A stretch of DNA of 64,000 bases from Vibrio sp. Of7-15 (GCF_022347565.1 NZ_JAKRGH010000018.1:1-64000), one strand, 5' to 3'. Positions 11,062 to 20,690 are shown, counted from the first letter of the stretch. Program-made: numbers and translations. The notes: generated from the letters alone by a model not told the origin.

Positions 11062-11559
11062 TTAGTCTTCGATATCAATGGTCAGATCGTCAGCTAAGGC
11101 TTCCAATGCACCTTGTACTTGGTCGAGGTCGACAGATGTTGGTAAATCCAGCTCAAATGATGCGACAAATAAGCTATGACCAGAATTAGGTGCCCCTTGC
11201 GTGGTGGTTTTTAGCTTATGGATGTTGACGCTCATGGAAGCCAACTTGGTCGTTACTTCACTGACGATCCCCGGGCGATCATTACCTGTAATGGTTAATT
11301 GGTAAGTTTTATGGCTGCTAAGCGTGGAATTGGCTTCGACAAAATGGATGTGAAGCTCTGAAATATCATCAAGTGCTTTACACAGTTCTTTTACCTGTTG
11401 AGTTGGTACTGCTATGTGTAAAATACCAGCAAATTGGCCTGATAGGTTACTAAAGTTACTGGCCTGCCAGCTACCTTGATGTTGTAGTACAGTATTGGAT
11501 ACGAGTTCAACAAGGCCCGGACGATCTTTTCCAATAAGTGTGACAATCAATTGTTTCAT
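11062..11559 (-). CDS. GcvR-like ACT-domain regulator
   Basis: 165 aa made of two ACT domains: 1-80 with [15 protein letters not shown], and 88-165 with [17 protein letters not shown]. In E. coli GcvR binds GcvA and represses the glycine cleavage operon when glycine is low. Here the gene heads the leftward operon with ppk 32 bases downstream, and no gcv gene is nearby. Its ligand and partner in this setting are unknown, so I leave the symbol empty. ATG at 11559 follows a good site, CTAGGAGTCACT. Confidence 0.85.
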   Translation of the reverse strand: MKQLIVTLIGKDRPGLVELVSNTVLQHQGSWQASNFSNLSGQFAGILHIAVPTQQVKELCKALDDISELHIHFVEANSTLSSHKTYQLTITGNDRPGIVSEVTTKLASMSVNIHKLKTTTQGAPNSGHSLFVASFELDLPTSVDLDQVQGALEALADDLTIDIED

Positions 11560-11867
11560 AGTGACTCCTAGTCTTTGTTATTGTAGTGGACGATTATTAA
11601 ACTGATTGTGTATTAAGTCCAGAGAGGAGAAGAAACATTGAGCGTCCATCGCCATTTTTATGTGCTACTTATGCCTTTTATACGTAATGTACGATCCATT
11701 TATTCTTCAACAGTTGTATGGCTTGGCGATAGGGACACAGCCTAGTCGTAAATTGTTACACTTTTATTTCAATTGAGCGCAAAATCAGTTGGTTAGGAAT
11801 GGCTTGTCACATAACTGTCATCTAAAGGAAATAAAATAACCACCTGTAACCAGAGGCTGAGGTAAAA
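11560..11867. other. Divergent spacer between gcvR-like gene and pstC
   Basis: 308 bases without a credible gene. The right end holds the pstC Pho box and -10 described separately. The left part should hold the gcvR/ppk/ppx promoter, but I could not recognise a confident -35/-10 pair or a Pho box facing left. Confidence 0.6.
11804..11837 (+). promoter_or_regulatory. Pho box and -10 of the pst operon
   Basis: TTGTCACATAA followed by CTGTCAT (11804-11821) is a near-consensus PhoB site with the 11-base period. It is placed where a -35 would be: ten bases later comes TAAAAT (11832-11837), a plausible -10. This is the geometry of PhoB-activated sigma-70 promoters. pstC starts at 11868. Confidence 0.85.
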
Positions 11868-14093
11868 ATGGCAAACGCCGATATATTTTTGATGGAACGC
11901 GATCACCGTCGTAGAGTAAAAGATACTCTGACACGCTACGGAGTGACGGTGGGCGGGATCGGTGTCTTATTTGCCTTGTTACTTATTTTTTTCTATTTGC
12001 TTTATGTGATTACCCCGGTTTTTAGCCGAGCAGAGGTGTCTTCTAAAAGTACGTTTTCTCTTGCGTTTGATAATCAACCTGCCGCTGTTGGTCTTGATGA
12101 GTATGGTGATTTAGCCTACCGGTTTTCAGAAGATGGTGAATTTAGCGTTATTCGTTTTGAGGGTGACGCTGGAAAAGTGATCCATCAAGAAATGCTGGCG
12201 GAGAATGTCAGCAGCTTTTCTCGTGCGATTTCAAGCTCTGGCTGGTATGCCTACGGTCTAACTACGGGTGATATTGCCATTTTTAAACCCGAGTTTTCTC
12301 TGAGTTACCCTGGTAATCAACGACTGGTGAATGTGTCTTTACGAAAAGGCATGACAGCAGAAAGTTTACGCCTTGATCCAGAAGGGCAGGCCATTCAGCA
12401 ATTGGCAATATCTTTTGGCGATAAAAAAGCGGTGTTTGTTGGTCAAACAGACGATAAGCGCGTGGTTGCGATGCAGCTTAGTCAGGAGAATACGCTGATG
12501 AATGGTGAGTCGCAGTGGCAGCGCCATTTGTTCAGTTTGCCAAAAGCACCAAAGGAAATAACCGATTGGGTGATCACGCCCGATGGCCAGTTTCTTTATT
12601 TACTAAGTCACTCTGATCTTTATGTCGTTCGTATTGAAGAGTATCAGTTTGTCGTGCGTGACATTATTGATGTGAGTGAAGGAAAATCAAATCACCAAGC
12701 TGTGGATTTAGAGTTGTTGGCCGGGGCGCATTCCTTACTTATTACTCACCAAGATAACCGTATTTCACAATGGTTTGATGTCATGAAAGATGGCAAGCGT
12801 GTGTTGCAGCGAGTAAGGGATGTGGAGCTTTCTAATCAGAATGTGGTGAGTGTGATCCCAGAGTATTACCGTAAGGGATTTTTCACTTTGTATGAAAATG
12901 GTCAGTTAGATGGTTTTTATACAACCAGTGAGAATCAGCTATTTTCACGTTCATTAACTGAAAAGATGCCTTCTATTGCTGCCATTTCGCCACGAGCGGA
13001 TCAATTGTTATTGATTTCAGGTGATGAATGGCAGCGGTTTGATGTTAAGAATGAACATCCTGAAATTACGTTTTCCTCTTTGTGGCAACAGGTATGGTAC
13101 GAAGGCTACCCAGAACCTCAATATGTTTGGCAGTCTACGGCTGCGAGTGATGACTTTGAACCAAAATTGAGCTTAGTTCCCATTGTGTTTGGTACATTAA
13201 AAGCCGCCGCGTACGCGTTATTTTTTGCTGTGCCGATTGCGGTTGCTGGGGCAATTTATACTGCGTATTTTATGTCGTCTACTATGCGACAATATGTCAA
13301 GCCAACCATTGAGATCATGGAAGCGCTGCCAACGGTTATTCTTGGTTTTTTAGCAGGACTTTGGCTAGCTCCTATCGTAGAGCAATATCTACCAGCTATT
13401 TTCTCTATGGTATTGATTATGCCCGTTGCCGTTTTGTTGATGGGGCTATTGTGGCAACGATTGCCAGATGCGTTGCTGTATCGTTTGCCGAATGGTTGGC
13501 ACCCGCTGCTGCTGATCCCTGTTGTTTTGCTGGTGGGTTATTTATCGTTTGTCTTTAGTGGCCGTGTTGAAGAGTGGTTCTTTGATGGCGATGTCCGTTT
13601 ATTCCTAACAGAAAACGGCATTGGCTTTGATCAGCGAAATTCGCTGGTGGTGGGGATTGCAATGGGGTTTGCTGTTGTGCCAACCATTTTCTCGATTGCG
13701 GAAGATGCTATTTTCTCTGTGCCTCGTCATTTATCCGATGGTTCATTAGCGTTGGGTGCGACTCAATGGCAAACCTTAACAAAGGTGGTATTGCTAACAG
13801 CAAGCCCAGGCATTTTTTCCGCCATCATGATGGGGCTTGGTCGAGCTGTGGGAGAAACCATGATCGTATTAATGGCTACGGGCAATACGCCAATTCTTGA
13901 TTGGAATATTTTTGAAGGCCTTCGATCGCTGTCGGCCAATATTGCGGTTGAAATGCCGGAATCGGAAGTAGGCAGCTCTCATTATCGAGTCTTATTTTTA
14001 GCGGCTTTTGTGCTATTTGTCGTGACATTTTTATTTAACACCTTAGCTGAATATGTACGCCAACGGCTTCGTGATAAGTACAGCTCGTTATAG
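11868..14093 (+). CDS. pstC: Phosphate ABC transporter permease PstC, enlarged
   Basis: 741 aa, against roughly 320 for ordinary PstC. One membrane segment (about 25-50) is followed by an extracytoplasmic domain of almost 390 residues (about 52-435). This is rich in short beta strands with recurrent aromatic/aspartate turns, suggesting a beta-propeller. The permease core then begins at FGTLKAAAYALFFAVP. A second, smaller insertion with extra hydrophobic segments lies near 522-590. The coupling loop that contacts PstB is SLALGATQWQTLTKVVLL near 624. First gene of pstC-pstA-pstB-phoU under a Pho box. The propeller assignment is inference. Confidence 0.93.
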   Translation: MANADIFLMERDHRRRVKDTLTRYGVTVGGIGVLFALLLIFFYLLYVITPVFSRAEVSSKSTFSLAFDNQPAAVGLDEYGDLAYRFSEDGEFSVIRFEGDAGKVIHQEMLAENVSSFSRAISSSGWYAYGLTTGDIAIFKPEFSLSYPGNQRLVNVSLRKGMTAESLRLDPEGQAIQQLAISFGDKKAVFVGQTDDKRVVAMQLSQENTLMNGESQWQRHLFSLPKAPKEITDWVITPDGQFLYLLSHSDLYVVRIEEYQFVVRDIIDVSEGKSNHQAVDLELLAGAHSLLITHQDNRISQWFDVMKDGKRVLQRVRDVELSNQNVVSVIPEYYRKGFFTLYENGQLDGFYTTSENQLFSRSLTEKMPSIAAISPRADQLLLISGDEWQRFDVKNEHPEITFSSLWQQVWYEGYPEPQYVWQSTAASDDFEPKLSLVPIVFGTLKAAAYALFFAVPIAVAGAIYTAYFMSSTMRQYVKPTIEIMEALPTVILGFLAGLWLAPIVEQYLPAIFSMVLIMPVAVLLMGLLWQRLPDALLYRLPNGWHPLLLIPVVLLVGYLSFVFSGRVEEWFFDGDVRLFLTENGIGFDQRNSLVVGIAMGFAVVPTIFSIAEDAIFSVPRHLSDGSLALGATQWQTLTKVVLLTASPGIFSAIMMGLGRAVGETMIVLMATGNTPILDWNIFEGLRSLSANIAVEMPESEVGSSHYRVLFLAAFVLFVVTFLFNTLAEYVRQRLRDKYSSL

Positions 14094-14125
14094 TCATTCT
14101 AAGGTGGAAGGAATGAACATTTATT

Positions 14126-15781
14126 ATGTTTAAGTGGTTTAAATCGGGAACACCTTGGATTTGGGTAACCGCAGGCGCAGTGAGCATCAGTTTAGTGTCT
14201 GTATTGGGCCTTTTGCTCCTTATCGGGTGGAAAGGGTTAAGCTACTTTTGGCCATCACCTGTGTATCAGTGGCAACTGGCTGCTGTGGATAATACATCGG
14301 TTGTAATTGGTGAAGTATATGAGCGTAAAAATATCCCTGTTACTCAATTAGAAGAAGCAGGGGTGGTGTTACCTAAAAATTATTCAGAAGAAAGCGTTGA
14401 AAGAGTTCTGGTTAAAGTGGGTAATCGAGAGCAGTTGTCTCTGGATTTTATGACGCTGTTAGTTACCGATGTAGTTGATGAAGTATTGCCACTCGATGTT
14501 GCTGTTATAGAAAGAACGAAAAATGGTAATTTCTATGGCTATCCTGTTGCGTTTTCTCAAGCTGGGGCAGTGACGCATGAGCTGGATGCTATTCGTAGCC
14601 ATATTACAAGTAGTATGGTTGAAGCTCAGGTGATGCGAGATGAAGTCGAACGTTTACAAAAGGTGGACATTGGTCGAATCAACTGGCGTTTAGAACAGTT
14701 GCGATTAGAACGCCGTAAGTTGGACATGAACGGTCAGTTGAGTGATCAACAACGACGCCGTATTGAAGCTGAGCAGAAACAACTGGAAGTGGACTACGAC
14801 AAGCTAGAAAAGCAGTTATTTTCATTACGCTTAAAAATGGAACGGGATCAGTTGATTGTCAGGGATATGCTTGGTAATGATGTAGCGATTCCGATGGCTG
14901 AGATTTTAGATCTGTGGTTTCCTAATAATATGACGTTGCCGGAAAAGGCAGTACATTGGCTGACGCAAATTAAGAAATTTTTAACGGAAGACCCAAGAGA
15001 AGCCAATTCAGAAGGCGGAGTATACCCGGCTATTTTTGGTACGGTCTTTATGGTGTTGCTTATGTCTATTTTGGTGACACCATTAGGGGTAGTAGCTGCT
15101 GTGTATTTGCATGAGTATGCGGGGAACAATAGTTTAACAAGGATGATCCGTATTGCGGTGATCAACTTGGCGGGTGTACCTTCCATCGTATATGGTGTTT
15201 TTGGTTTAGGCTTTTTTGTGTACATGGTCGGGGGAACGTTAGACCGCTTGTTTTATGCGGAAGCGTTGCCAGCACCTACATTTGGTACACCAGGCATGTT
15301 GTGGTCTGCACTGACATTGGCAATTTTAACGTTGCCTGTTGTTATTGTATCAACAGAGGAAGGTTTATCGCGTATTCCCAGCTCTGTTCGACATGGCTCG
15401 TTGGCGTTAGGGGCGACTAAATCAGAAACGTTATGGCGTATTGTGTTACCTATGGCAAGCCCTGCCATCATGACGGGGCTGATTTTGGCGGTTGCTCGTG
15501 CAGCTGGTGAAGTGGCACCATTAATGTTAGTCGGAGTGGTGAAATTGGCCCCTTCTTTACCCGTTGATGCTAATTTTCCGTATGTGCATTTAGAGCGTAA
15601 GTTTATGCATCTGGGATTTCATATTTATGATGTGGGTTTCCAAAGCCCGAATGTTGAAGCGGCTCGGCCATTGGTATACGCCACTTCATTTTTATTAGTT
15701 AGTGTAATTATTGGTTTGAATTTAACTGCCATTGGGATCCGTAATTATTTGCGTGAAAAGTACCGCTCCTTAGAGCAATAA
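14126..15781 (+). CDS. pstA: Phosphate ABC transporter permease PstA, enlarged
   Basis: 551 aa, against about 290-300 for ordinary PstA. After the first membrane segment (about 12-36) comes an inserted extracytoplasmic region to about residue 295. It contains a charged helical stretch (about 155-250; for example RRRIEAEQKQLEVDYDKLE) that reads as coiled coil. The permease core starts at YPAIFGTVFMVLLMSILV. The coupling loop is SLALGATKSETLWRIVLP near 425. Both permeases are enlarged at the same position after TM1, so the two insertions probably meet in the periplasm. Confidence 0.93.
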   Translation: MFKWFKSGTPWIWVTAGAVSISLVSVLGLLLLIGWKGLSYFWPSPVYQWQLAAVDNTSVVIGEVYERKNIPVTQLEEAGVVLPKNYSEESVERVLVKVGNREQLSLDFMTLLVTDVVDEVLPLDVAVIERTKNGNFYGYPVAFSQAGAVTHELDAIRSHITSSMVEAQVMRDEVERLQKVDIGRINWRLEQLRLERRKLDMNGQLSDQQRRRIEAEQKQLEVDYDKLEKQLFSLRLKMERDQLIVRDMLGNDVAIPMAEILDLWFPNNMTLPEKAVHWLTQIKKFLTEDPREANSEGGVYPAIFGTVFMVLLMSILVTPLGVVAAVYLHEYAGNNSLTRMIRIAVINLAGVPSIVYGVFGLGFFVYMVGGTLDRLFYAEALPAPTFGTPGMLWSALTLAILTLPVVIVSTEEGLSRIPSSVRHGSLALGATKSETLWRIVLPMASPAIMTGLILAVARAAGEVAPLMLVGVVKLAPSLPVDANFPYVHLERKFMHLGFHIYDVGFQSPNVEAARPLVYATSFLLVSVIIGLNLTAIGIRNYLREKYRSLEQ

Positions 15782-15796
15782 TGGCGAGGAAGAAAC

Positions 15797-16615
15797 ATGT
15801 TTTCAATGACACCGGATATGGGTTTACCACGGCCATTAGATGTCGCTAAATTAACGGAAGAGCAAACGGCATTAGCCATTGAGGATCTCAATTTATATTA
15901 CGGAAAGAAGCAGGCTCTCACCGACATTAATATGAAAATCCCCAAAGGGCAGGTAACGGCATTTATTGGCCCTTCTGGTTGCGGAAAATCGACTTTATTA
16001 CGCTGTATTAATCGCATGAATGACTTGGTGGATCACTGCCATGTGAAAGGCAAAATTCTCCTGCATGGTAAAAATATTTATCATGAAAAAGTTGATGTTT
16101 CCGCATTGCGTCGCCGAGTTGGCATGGTATTCCAGCGTCCGAATCCGTTCCCTAAATCGATTTATGAAAATGTCGTGTACGGGCTTCGGTTACAAGGTAT
16201 GAAAGACAGTCGAATTTTAGATGAGGCGGTTGAACGTTCATTACGAGGGGCAGCTCTATGGGATGAAGTTAAAGATCGTTTACATGAGAATGCCTTTGGG
16301 TTATCTGGTGGTCAGCAGCAACGATTGGTGATTGCCAGAGCCATTGCTATTGAGCCTGAAGTCTTGTTATTGGATGAGCCAACATCAGCGTTAGATCCTA
16401 TCTCAACTCTGACGATTGAAGAGTTAATCAACGACCTAAAAACAAAGTACACCGTTGTGATCGTGACGCATAACATGCAACAAGCCGCTAGGGTTAGCGA
16501 TCATACCGCGTTTATTCATATGGGGCAGTTGGTGGAATACAGTGATACCAATACGATTTTTACCGCACCCGCTAAAATACAAACAGAAGATTACATTACT
16601 GGCCGATACGGATAA
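15797..16615 (+). CDS. pstB: Phosphate ABC transporter ATPase PstB
   Basis: 272 aa cytoplasmic ATPase that powers PstCA. Walker [10 protein letters not shown] lies near residue 58, then the Q-loop VFQRPNPFP, signature LSGGQQQR near 167, Walker [14 protein letters not shown] and the H-loop IVTHNMQQA. It starts 15 bases after pstA. Length and motifs are normal, in contrast with the enlarged permeases. Confidence 0.97.
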   Translation: MFSMTPDMGLPRPLDVAKLTEEQTALAIEDLNLYYGKKQALTDINMKIPKGQVTAFIGPSGCGKSTLLRCINRMNDLVDHCHVKGKILLHGKNIYHEKVDVSALRRRVGMVFQRPNPFPKSIYENVVYGLRLQGMKDSRILDEAVERSLRGAALWDEVKDRLHENAFGLSGGQQQRLVIARAIAIEPEVLLLDEPTSALDPISTLTIEELINDLKTKYTVVIVTHNMQQAARVSDHTAFIHMGQLVEYSDTNTIFTAPAKIQTEDYITGRYG

Positions 16616-16641
16616 TACAATAACAAGATAAGGTAGGTTTT

Positions 16642-17340
16642 ATGCAATTAGGTCGACATATTTCAGGCCAGTTTAATGCAGAATTAGAAAGCATTCGTAC
16701 CCATGTATTAGCCATGGGAGGGTTGGTGGAACAGCAGTTATCAGATGCGTTACTGGCCTTACATAATCAAGATGCTGAGTTAGCCAAGCGCGTGATTAAA
16801 GATGATCACAAAGTGAATGCAATGGAAGTCGCCATTGATGAAGCATGCGCTCGTATTATTGCTAAACGTCAGCCAACGGCCCGTGATTTACGGTTGGTGA
16901 TGGCCATCATTAAAACCATCACTGACTTAGAGCGTATTGGTGATGTTGCGGCAAAAACCGCGAATGTGGCACTTGAAAACTTCTCCAACCAACAGCAGCC
17001 GTTATTGGTTTCTTTAGAAGCGTTGGGACGCCAAGCTGTGCGTATGTTGCATGATGTGCTCGATGCTTATGCTCGTATGGATGTGGATGCGGCTGCGTTA
17101 GCTTATAAACAAGATGATAAGCTCGATGCTGAATACGAAGCGGTAATTCGTCAATTAATGACGCATATGATGGAAGATCCCCGTTCTATTCCGAATGTAT
17201 TAAAAGTAATGTGGTCAGCGCGCTCTATTGAACGAGTAGGAGATCGTTGTCAAAATATTTGTGAATACATCATCTATTTTGTGAAAGGTAAAGATATTCG
17301 CCATTTAGGTGAGCAGAATATTGATGATTTGATCCGTTAG
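16642..17340 (+). CDS. phoU: Phosphate signalling protein PhoU
   Basis: 232 aa, two PhoU three-helix bundles. The metal-binding style motifs are seen as [23 protein letters not shown] (first half) and [21 protein letters not shown] (second half). PhoU links the Pst transporter to PhoR and keeps the regulon off when phosphate is plentiful. Last gene of the pst operon, 26 bases after pstB. Confidence 0.96.
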   Translation: MQLGRHISGQFNAELESIRTHVLAMGGLVEQQLSDALLALHNQDAELAKRVIKDDHKVNAMEVAIDEACARIIAKRQPTARDLRLVMAIIKTITDLERIGDVAAKTANVALENFSNQQQPLLVSLEALGRQAVRMLHDVLDAYARMDVDAAALAYKQDDKLDAEYEAVIRQLMTHMMEDPRSIPNVLKVMWSARSIERVGDRCQNICEYIIYFVKGKDIRHLGEQNIDDLIR

Positions 17341-17351
17341 TAGCGATGTTA

Positions 17352-17378
17352 GCCATAATGTTGTTCCTTCATTATGGC
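17352..17378. terminator. Hairpin between convergent phoU and ppk2
   Basis: Perfect 9-bp stem GCCATAATG (17352-17360)/CATTATGGC (17370-17378), nine-base loop, short T-poor flanks. Probably ends both phoU and ppk2 transcripts. Confidence 0.55.
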
Positions 17379-17411
17379 CATTTCAACAACGTTTCTCAGA
17401 GAGGTGAAGGC

Positions 17412-18206
17412 TCAAAACTTTTCAGGTACAAAAGTTTGGCTGTTTAACGGTGCTCTTACATAACCTTCCTTTTTTACTTCAGGTAAATTTAATGGCGGGT
17501 ATTCGAGTTCTTGATAAGGTATTTGGCTTAACAGGTGGCTAATGCAATTTAGACGCGCCTTTTTCTTGTTGTCCGCGGTGACGACCCACCAAGGGCACTG
17601 TTTCGTGTCGGTGTAAGCGAACATCTTATCTTTTGCTGCGGAATACTCTGCCCAGCGATTACGAGATTCTAAATCCATTGGGCTGAACTTCCAGCGCTTT
17701 AATGGGGTGTTGATGCGCTCTAAGAATCGTTTTTCTTGCTCTTCATCGGACACTGAAAACCAATATTTGATCAGGATAATGCCAGAACGTTGTAGCATGC
17801 GTTCAAATTCTGGACATGAGCGTAAGAACTCCTCATATTCATTATCAGTGCAGAACCCCATGACTTTTTCAACTCCGGCTCGGTTATACCAGCTGCGATC
17901 AAATAGGGTGATTTCACCCGCCGATGGAAGATGTGCGGCATAACGTTGGAAATACCACTGAGATTTTTCTTTTTCTGTTGGCTGCGAAAGAGCAACAATA
18001 CGGCAAATACGCGGGTTGAGTTTTTCGGTAATACGTTTAATCACACCGCCCTTACCAGCAGCATCACGCCCTTCAAAGAGTACAACAACTTTGAGCCCTT
18101 CCTGTTTGACCCATTGTTGTAATTTCACCAACTCTATTTGTAACTTTTCAAGTTCTTCCTCATAAAGTTTTTTATTGAGCTTCTGAGGTTTAGCTGTATT
18201 TGTCAT
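17412..18206 (-). CDS. ppk2: Polyphosphate kinase 2 family protein
   Basis: 264 aa, single-domain class of PPK2, which moves phosphate between polyphosphate and nucleotides, usually making NTP from polyphosphate. Walker A GRDAAGKGG is at residues 46-54, and the Walker B and lid region is visible as LFDRSWYNRAGVEKVMG. Whether it prefers ADP, GDP or another acceptor cannot be read off. It lies convergent to phoU, so the locus has enzymes for making (Ppk), degrading (Ppx) and using (Ppk2) polyphosphate. No Pho box was recognised upstream. Confidence 0.9.
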   Translation of the reverse strand: MTNTAKPQKLNKKLYEEELEKLQIELVKLQQWVKQEGLKVVVLFEGRDAAGKGGVIKRITEKLNPRICRIVALSQPTEKEKSQWYFQRYAAHLPSAGEITLFDRSWYNRAGVEKVMGFCTDNEYEEFLRSCPEFERMLQRSGIILIKYWFSVSDEEQEKRFLERINTPLKRWKFSPMDLESRNRWAEYSAAKDKMFAYTDTKQCPWWVVTADNKKKARLNCISHLLSQIPYQELEYPPLNLPEVKKEGYVRAPLNSQTFVPEKF

Positions 18207-18361
18207 AGGATTTTCCTTATCCGGTATTGAGCAGGAAAGTTTATCTGGAATTTCCTTATCTAAATGCGATCCAGTTTCAATAAAGATATGAAACTAGGCT
18301 TATTTAACTTATATGTTGGTGTTATGGTTGCCTTTTATAAATTCAGACGATGGAATGGTGT

Positions 18362-19870
18362 ATGTTTAGAAGTGCTTTAGCCGCTCTATTAACAGTGACT
18401 CTTATCGGTTGTAACAGTGATAATAGCAATGGACAAACAGGAGCTTTTGTTAAGAACCCAGATCAAACTGGAGAGCCTGGTACAGCTGGTGGAGAGGTTT
18501 GTCCGACCAACATGGAATGTGGCTTTTTATCAGTTCCCAAAGACTATGCGAACGAACATGGCGAAAAGGTCGAGGTGTTCTATGGTGTTCATAAGGCTCA
18601 AGATCCAAGTAATCGTATCGGTATCTTAGTATTTAATTTTGGTGGCCCTAGTGCAGAAGCTGTCTGGGGAGCATCAGGGATGGTAGAGCATGCTTTGCCT
18701 CAAGAGATTTTAAATCGATTTGACATTGTTGGTATTGACCCTAGAGGCGCTGGGAAAAGTGCTTTTGCCGCTGAATTAACTCAGTGCGCTAAAGCTGAAT
18801 ACAATAAACTTGGTGATTGTAAAGCTACGTATGCGGCAGTAGCGCCTTATTTAGGAAGTAATAGTGTCGTAAAAGATATCGATCGCTTACGTGCTCACCT
18901 AGGGGAAGATAAATTGAACTTCTTAGGGTATTCCTATGGTACTCGCTTGGGTTCTTTATATGCCAATACCTTTCCTGAAAATGTACGAGCGATTGTTTTA
19001 GACTCTCCTATGTCACCAGACACCGGTAATTATGTTGAATTACGTATTGGTAATGCCGCGGGTCATGACGTTGTTGCTCATTATCGTGTTGGGAATACTC
19101 GAAAAGCTCAACTGGAATCTGTAGCAGAAAAAATTGGAACGCATGGTTCTTATTCTTCTTCTGATAACCAGCAAATCAGTGTTGTTGATGGAATGGTGGT
19201 GTTGGACATTTTAGTATCGAGAGATTCTTCCATGGCTTGGAGTAAGATGCAAAAGAGCCTAGAGACGTTCTTAGATAATGATTTGGCTCAAGACTTAAGG
19301 GTAGAGCTGGATCGTATCTATAGCGACATTGATGGTAATTATAAGCCATCGGATGATGCTCTAAGAGGTCAGGCTCTATTTACTGCTGTGGTCTGTACTG
19401 ATGAATCCCAACCACTTACAGCCAACGATGCTTACTCAAAGCTTCCAGAGTTTAGGGCTGCATCTCGTTTATATGGTGAACAAGCTTACCGGTTTAGTGC
19501 GTCTACCTGCACCGATTGGGCTCCTGAACGAGATGCCATTGCCCCTGTTACGAACATGGAACAAGTTTTAGCTGGGCAAAATATCCTTGTGATTGGTGGT
19601 AAATATGACCCTGCCACACCATATGTATGGGCGAATGAAATGGTAGCTAGTTTTGGTTCATTAGCATCATTTATTACAGTGGATAAAAAAGTAAATCATG
19701 GTTTTAGCTATAGCGGCTTGTCGTGTGTCGATACGCCCACAACAAGCTACTTACTTGATCCGACAAAGAAAGTGGAAGATAAAATATGCACAGATAGTGC
19801 CTCTGAGGTTACTTTATTAGCAAAAGATCCTGATTTCACGCACCCAGCGAAAAATGTGATTGGGTGGTGA
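18362..19870 (+). CDS. TAP-like alpha/beta hydrolase lipoprotein
   Basis: 502 aa. A type II signal (ALAALLTVTLIGC) places a lipidated cysteine at residue 17, so the protein is membrane-anchored in the periplasm or outer membrane. The catalytic triad of the tripeptidyl aminopeptidase/SlpD-type S33 family is visible: nucleophile S191 in LGYSYGTRLG, D416 in GGKYDPATP and H446 in NHGFSY. The oxyanion region FNFGGPSAEA is typical. Several cysteines suggest disulfides. It likely trims amino-terminal residues from peptides, but the substrate is unknown. ATG at 18362 is chosen over 18350 because it gives the compact lipoprotein signal. Flanked by unrelated genes. Confidence 0.82.
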   Translation: MFRSALAALLTVTLIGCNSDNSNGQTGAFVKNPDQTGEPGTAGGEVCPTNMECGFLSVPKDYANEHGEKVEVFYGVHKAQDPSNRIGILVFNFGGPSAEAVWGASGMVEHALPQEILNRFDIVGIDPRGAGKSAFAAELTQCAKAEYNKLGDCKATYAAVAPYLGSNSVVKDIDRLRAHLGEDKLNFLGYSYGTRLGSLYANTFPENVRAIVLDSPMSPDTGNYVELRIGNAAGHDVVAHYRVGNTRKAQLESVAEKIGTHGSYSSSDNQQISVVDGMVVLDILVSRDSSMAWSKMQKSLETFLDNDLAQDLRVELDRIYSDIDGNYKPSDDALRGQALFTAVVCTDESQPLTANDAYSKLPEFRAASRLYGEQAYRFSASTCTDWAPERDAIAPVTNMEQVLAGQNILVIGGKYDPATPYVWANEMVASFGSLASFITVDKKVNHGFSYSGLSCVDTPTTSYLLDPTKKVEDKICTDSASEVTLLAKDPDFTHPAKNVIGW

Positions 19871-19913
19871 GTTAGTATAGTGAATTAATAGAGTTCATAG
19901 AGACTTTATTGCA

Positions 19914-19946
19914 GAGAGGCAACTTAATGTTGGTTGCCTCTTTTTG
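19914..19946 (+). terminator. Terminator of the TAP-like hydrolase gene
   Basis: AGAGGCAAC (19915-19923) pairs with GTTGCCTCT (19933-19941), nine-base loop, followed by TTTT. It lies between the hydrolase stop and the end of cutC. Confidence 0.85.
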
Positions 19947-19949
19947 TAT

Positions 19950-20690
19950 CTATGGAGCTATTAAATTTTTCACTTTACGAACTAGCTCTGAACTTGTCAC
20001 TGGCACGATAAAATCATCAAGATTGCTGGCACCCATCTTGGCGGTGTTACTGGCAAAGTTCATGTGGCTGGAACGGGTGGATTTACCTGATAGGTGAATC
20101 TCATGAACACCTGTAGTAGTAATGATTTCATTGGCATTCTCAGCGGTGACTCCTGCTCCTGCCATGATCGAAAAACGCCCATCAGACAGCTTGACCATAT
20201 CAGCAATGATCGTTTTTCCTTCTTCGGCATTTGCTGCCAGTCCTGATGTTAAAATCCGCTCGCATCCTAGTTCAGCAATGTTTTCAATAGCGTGTTGATA
20301 ATTACTGCATTGGTCAATCGCGCGATGGAATGTTGTCCCTAACCCTTGGGAAGCCGCCATGAGTTGTTTAGCAATACTCATGTCGATGTCACCATTTGGT
20401 TTTAAAACTCCAAAGACAACACCGGCCAGTCCAGCTTGCTTAGCGGCAAAAATGTCTTCCAGCATGGCTTCAACATCATCATTGTCATAAAGAAAATCGC
20501 CTTGACGTGGGCGTATCATGGCATAAACGGGAACCGTTGACAGTTGAGCCGCTTTTTTCATAAAACCAAAACTTGGTGTTAAGCCACCAAGTGCGAGAGA
20601 GGAGCACAGTTCAATGCGAGTGGCACCGCCTTTAAGAGCATTATGTAAAGATTCTAAATTATCAATACAGACTTCGATTTGAAATGACAT
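19950..20690 (-). CDS. cutC: CutC family protein
   Basis: 246 aa TIM-barrel protein of the CutC family, annotated for copper homeostasis, though the biochemical role is uncertain. The family signatures [19 protein letters not shown] near residue 22, [13 protein letters not shown] and TFHRAID are clear. ATG at 20690 follows a good AGGAAGG-type site. It stands alone, between a facing terminator and the peroxiredoxin terminator. Confidence 0.93.
   Translation of the reverse strand: MSFQIEVCIDNLESLHNALKGGATRIELCSSLALGGLTPSFGFMKKAAQLSTVPVYAMIRPRQGDFLYDNDDVEAMLEDIFAAKQAGLAGVVFGVLKPNGDIDMSIAKQLMAASQGLGTTFHRAIDQCSNYQHAIENIAELGCERILTSGLAANAEEGKTIIADMVKLSDGRFSIMAGAGVTAENANEIITTTGVHEIHLSGKSTRSSHMNFASNTAKMGASNLDDFIVPVTSSELVRKVKNLIAP

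Noticed and set aside
11030-11250. Pho box before ppk
   Set aside because: GTCAT and GTCGC occur but with a 14-base spacing instead of 11, inside the gcvR-like coding region.
14848-15225. 125-codon frame antisense to pstA
   Set aside because: Shadow of the permease core; hydrophobic complement only.
19909-20097. Short forward frame beginning inside the hydrolase terminator
   Set aside because: It lies mostly antisense to cutC and would begin within the terminator stem.
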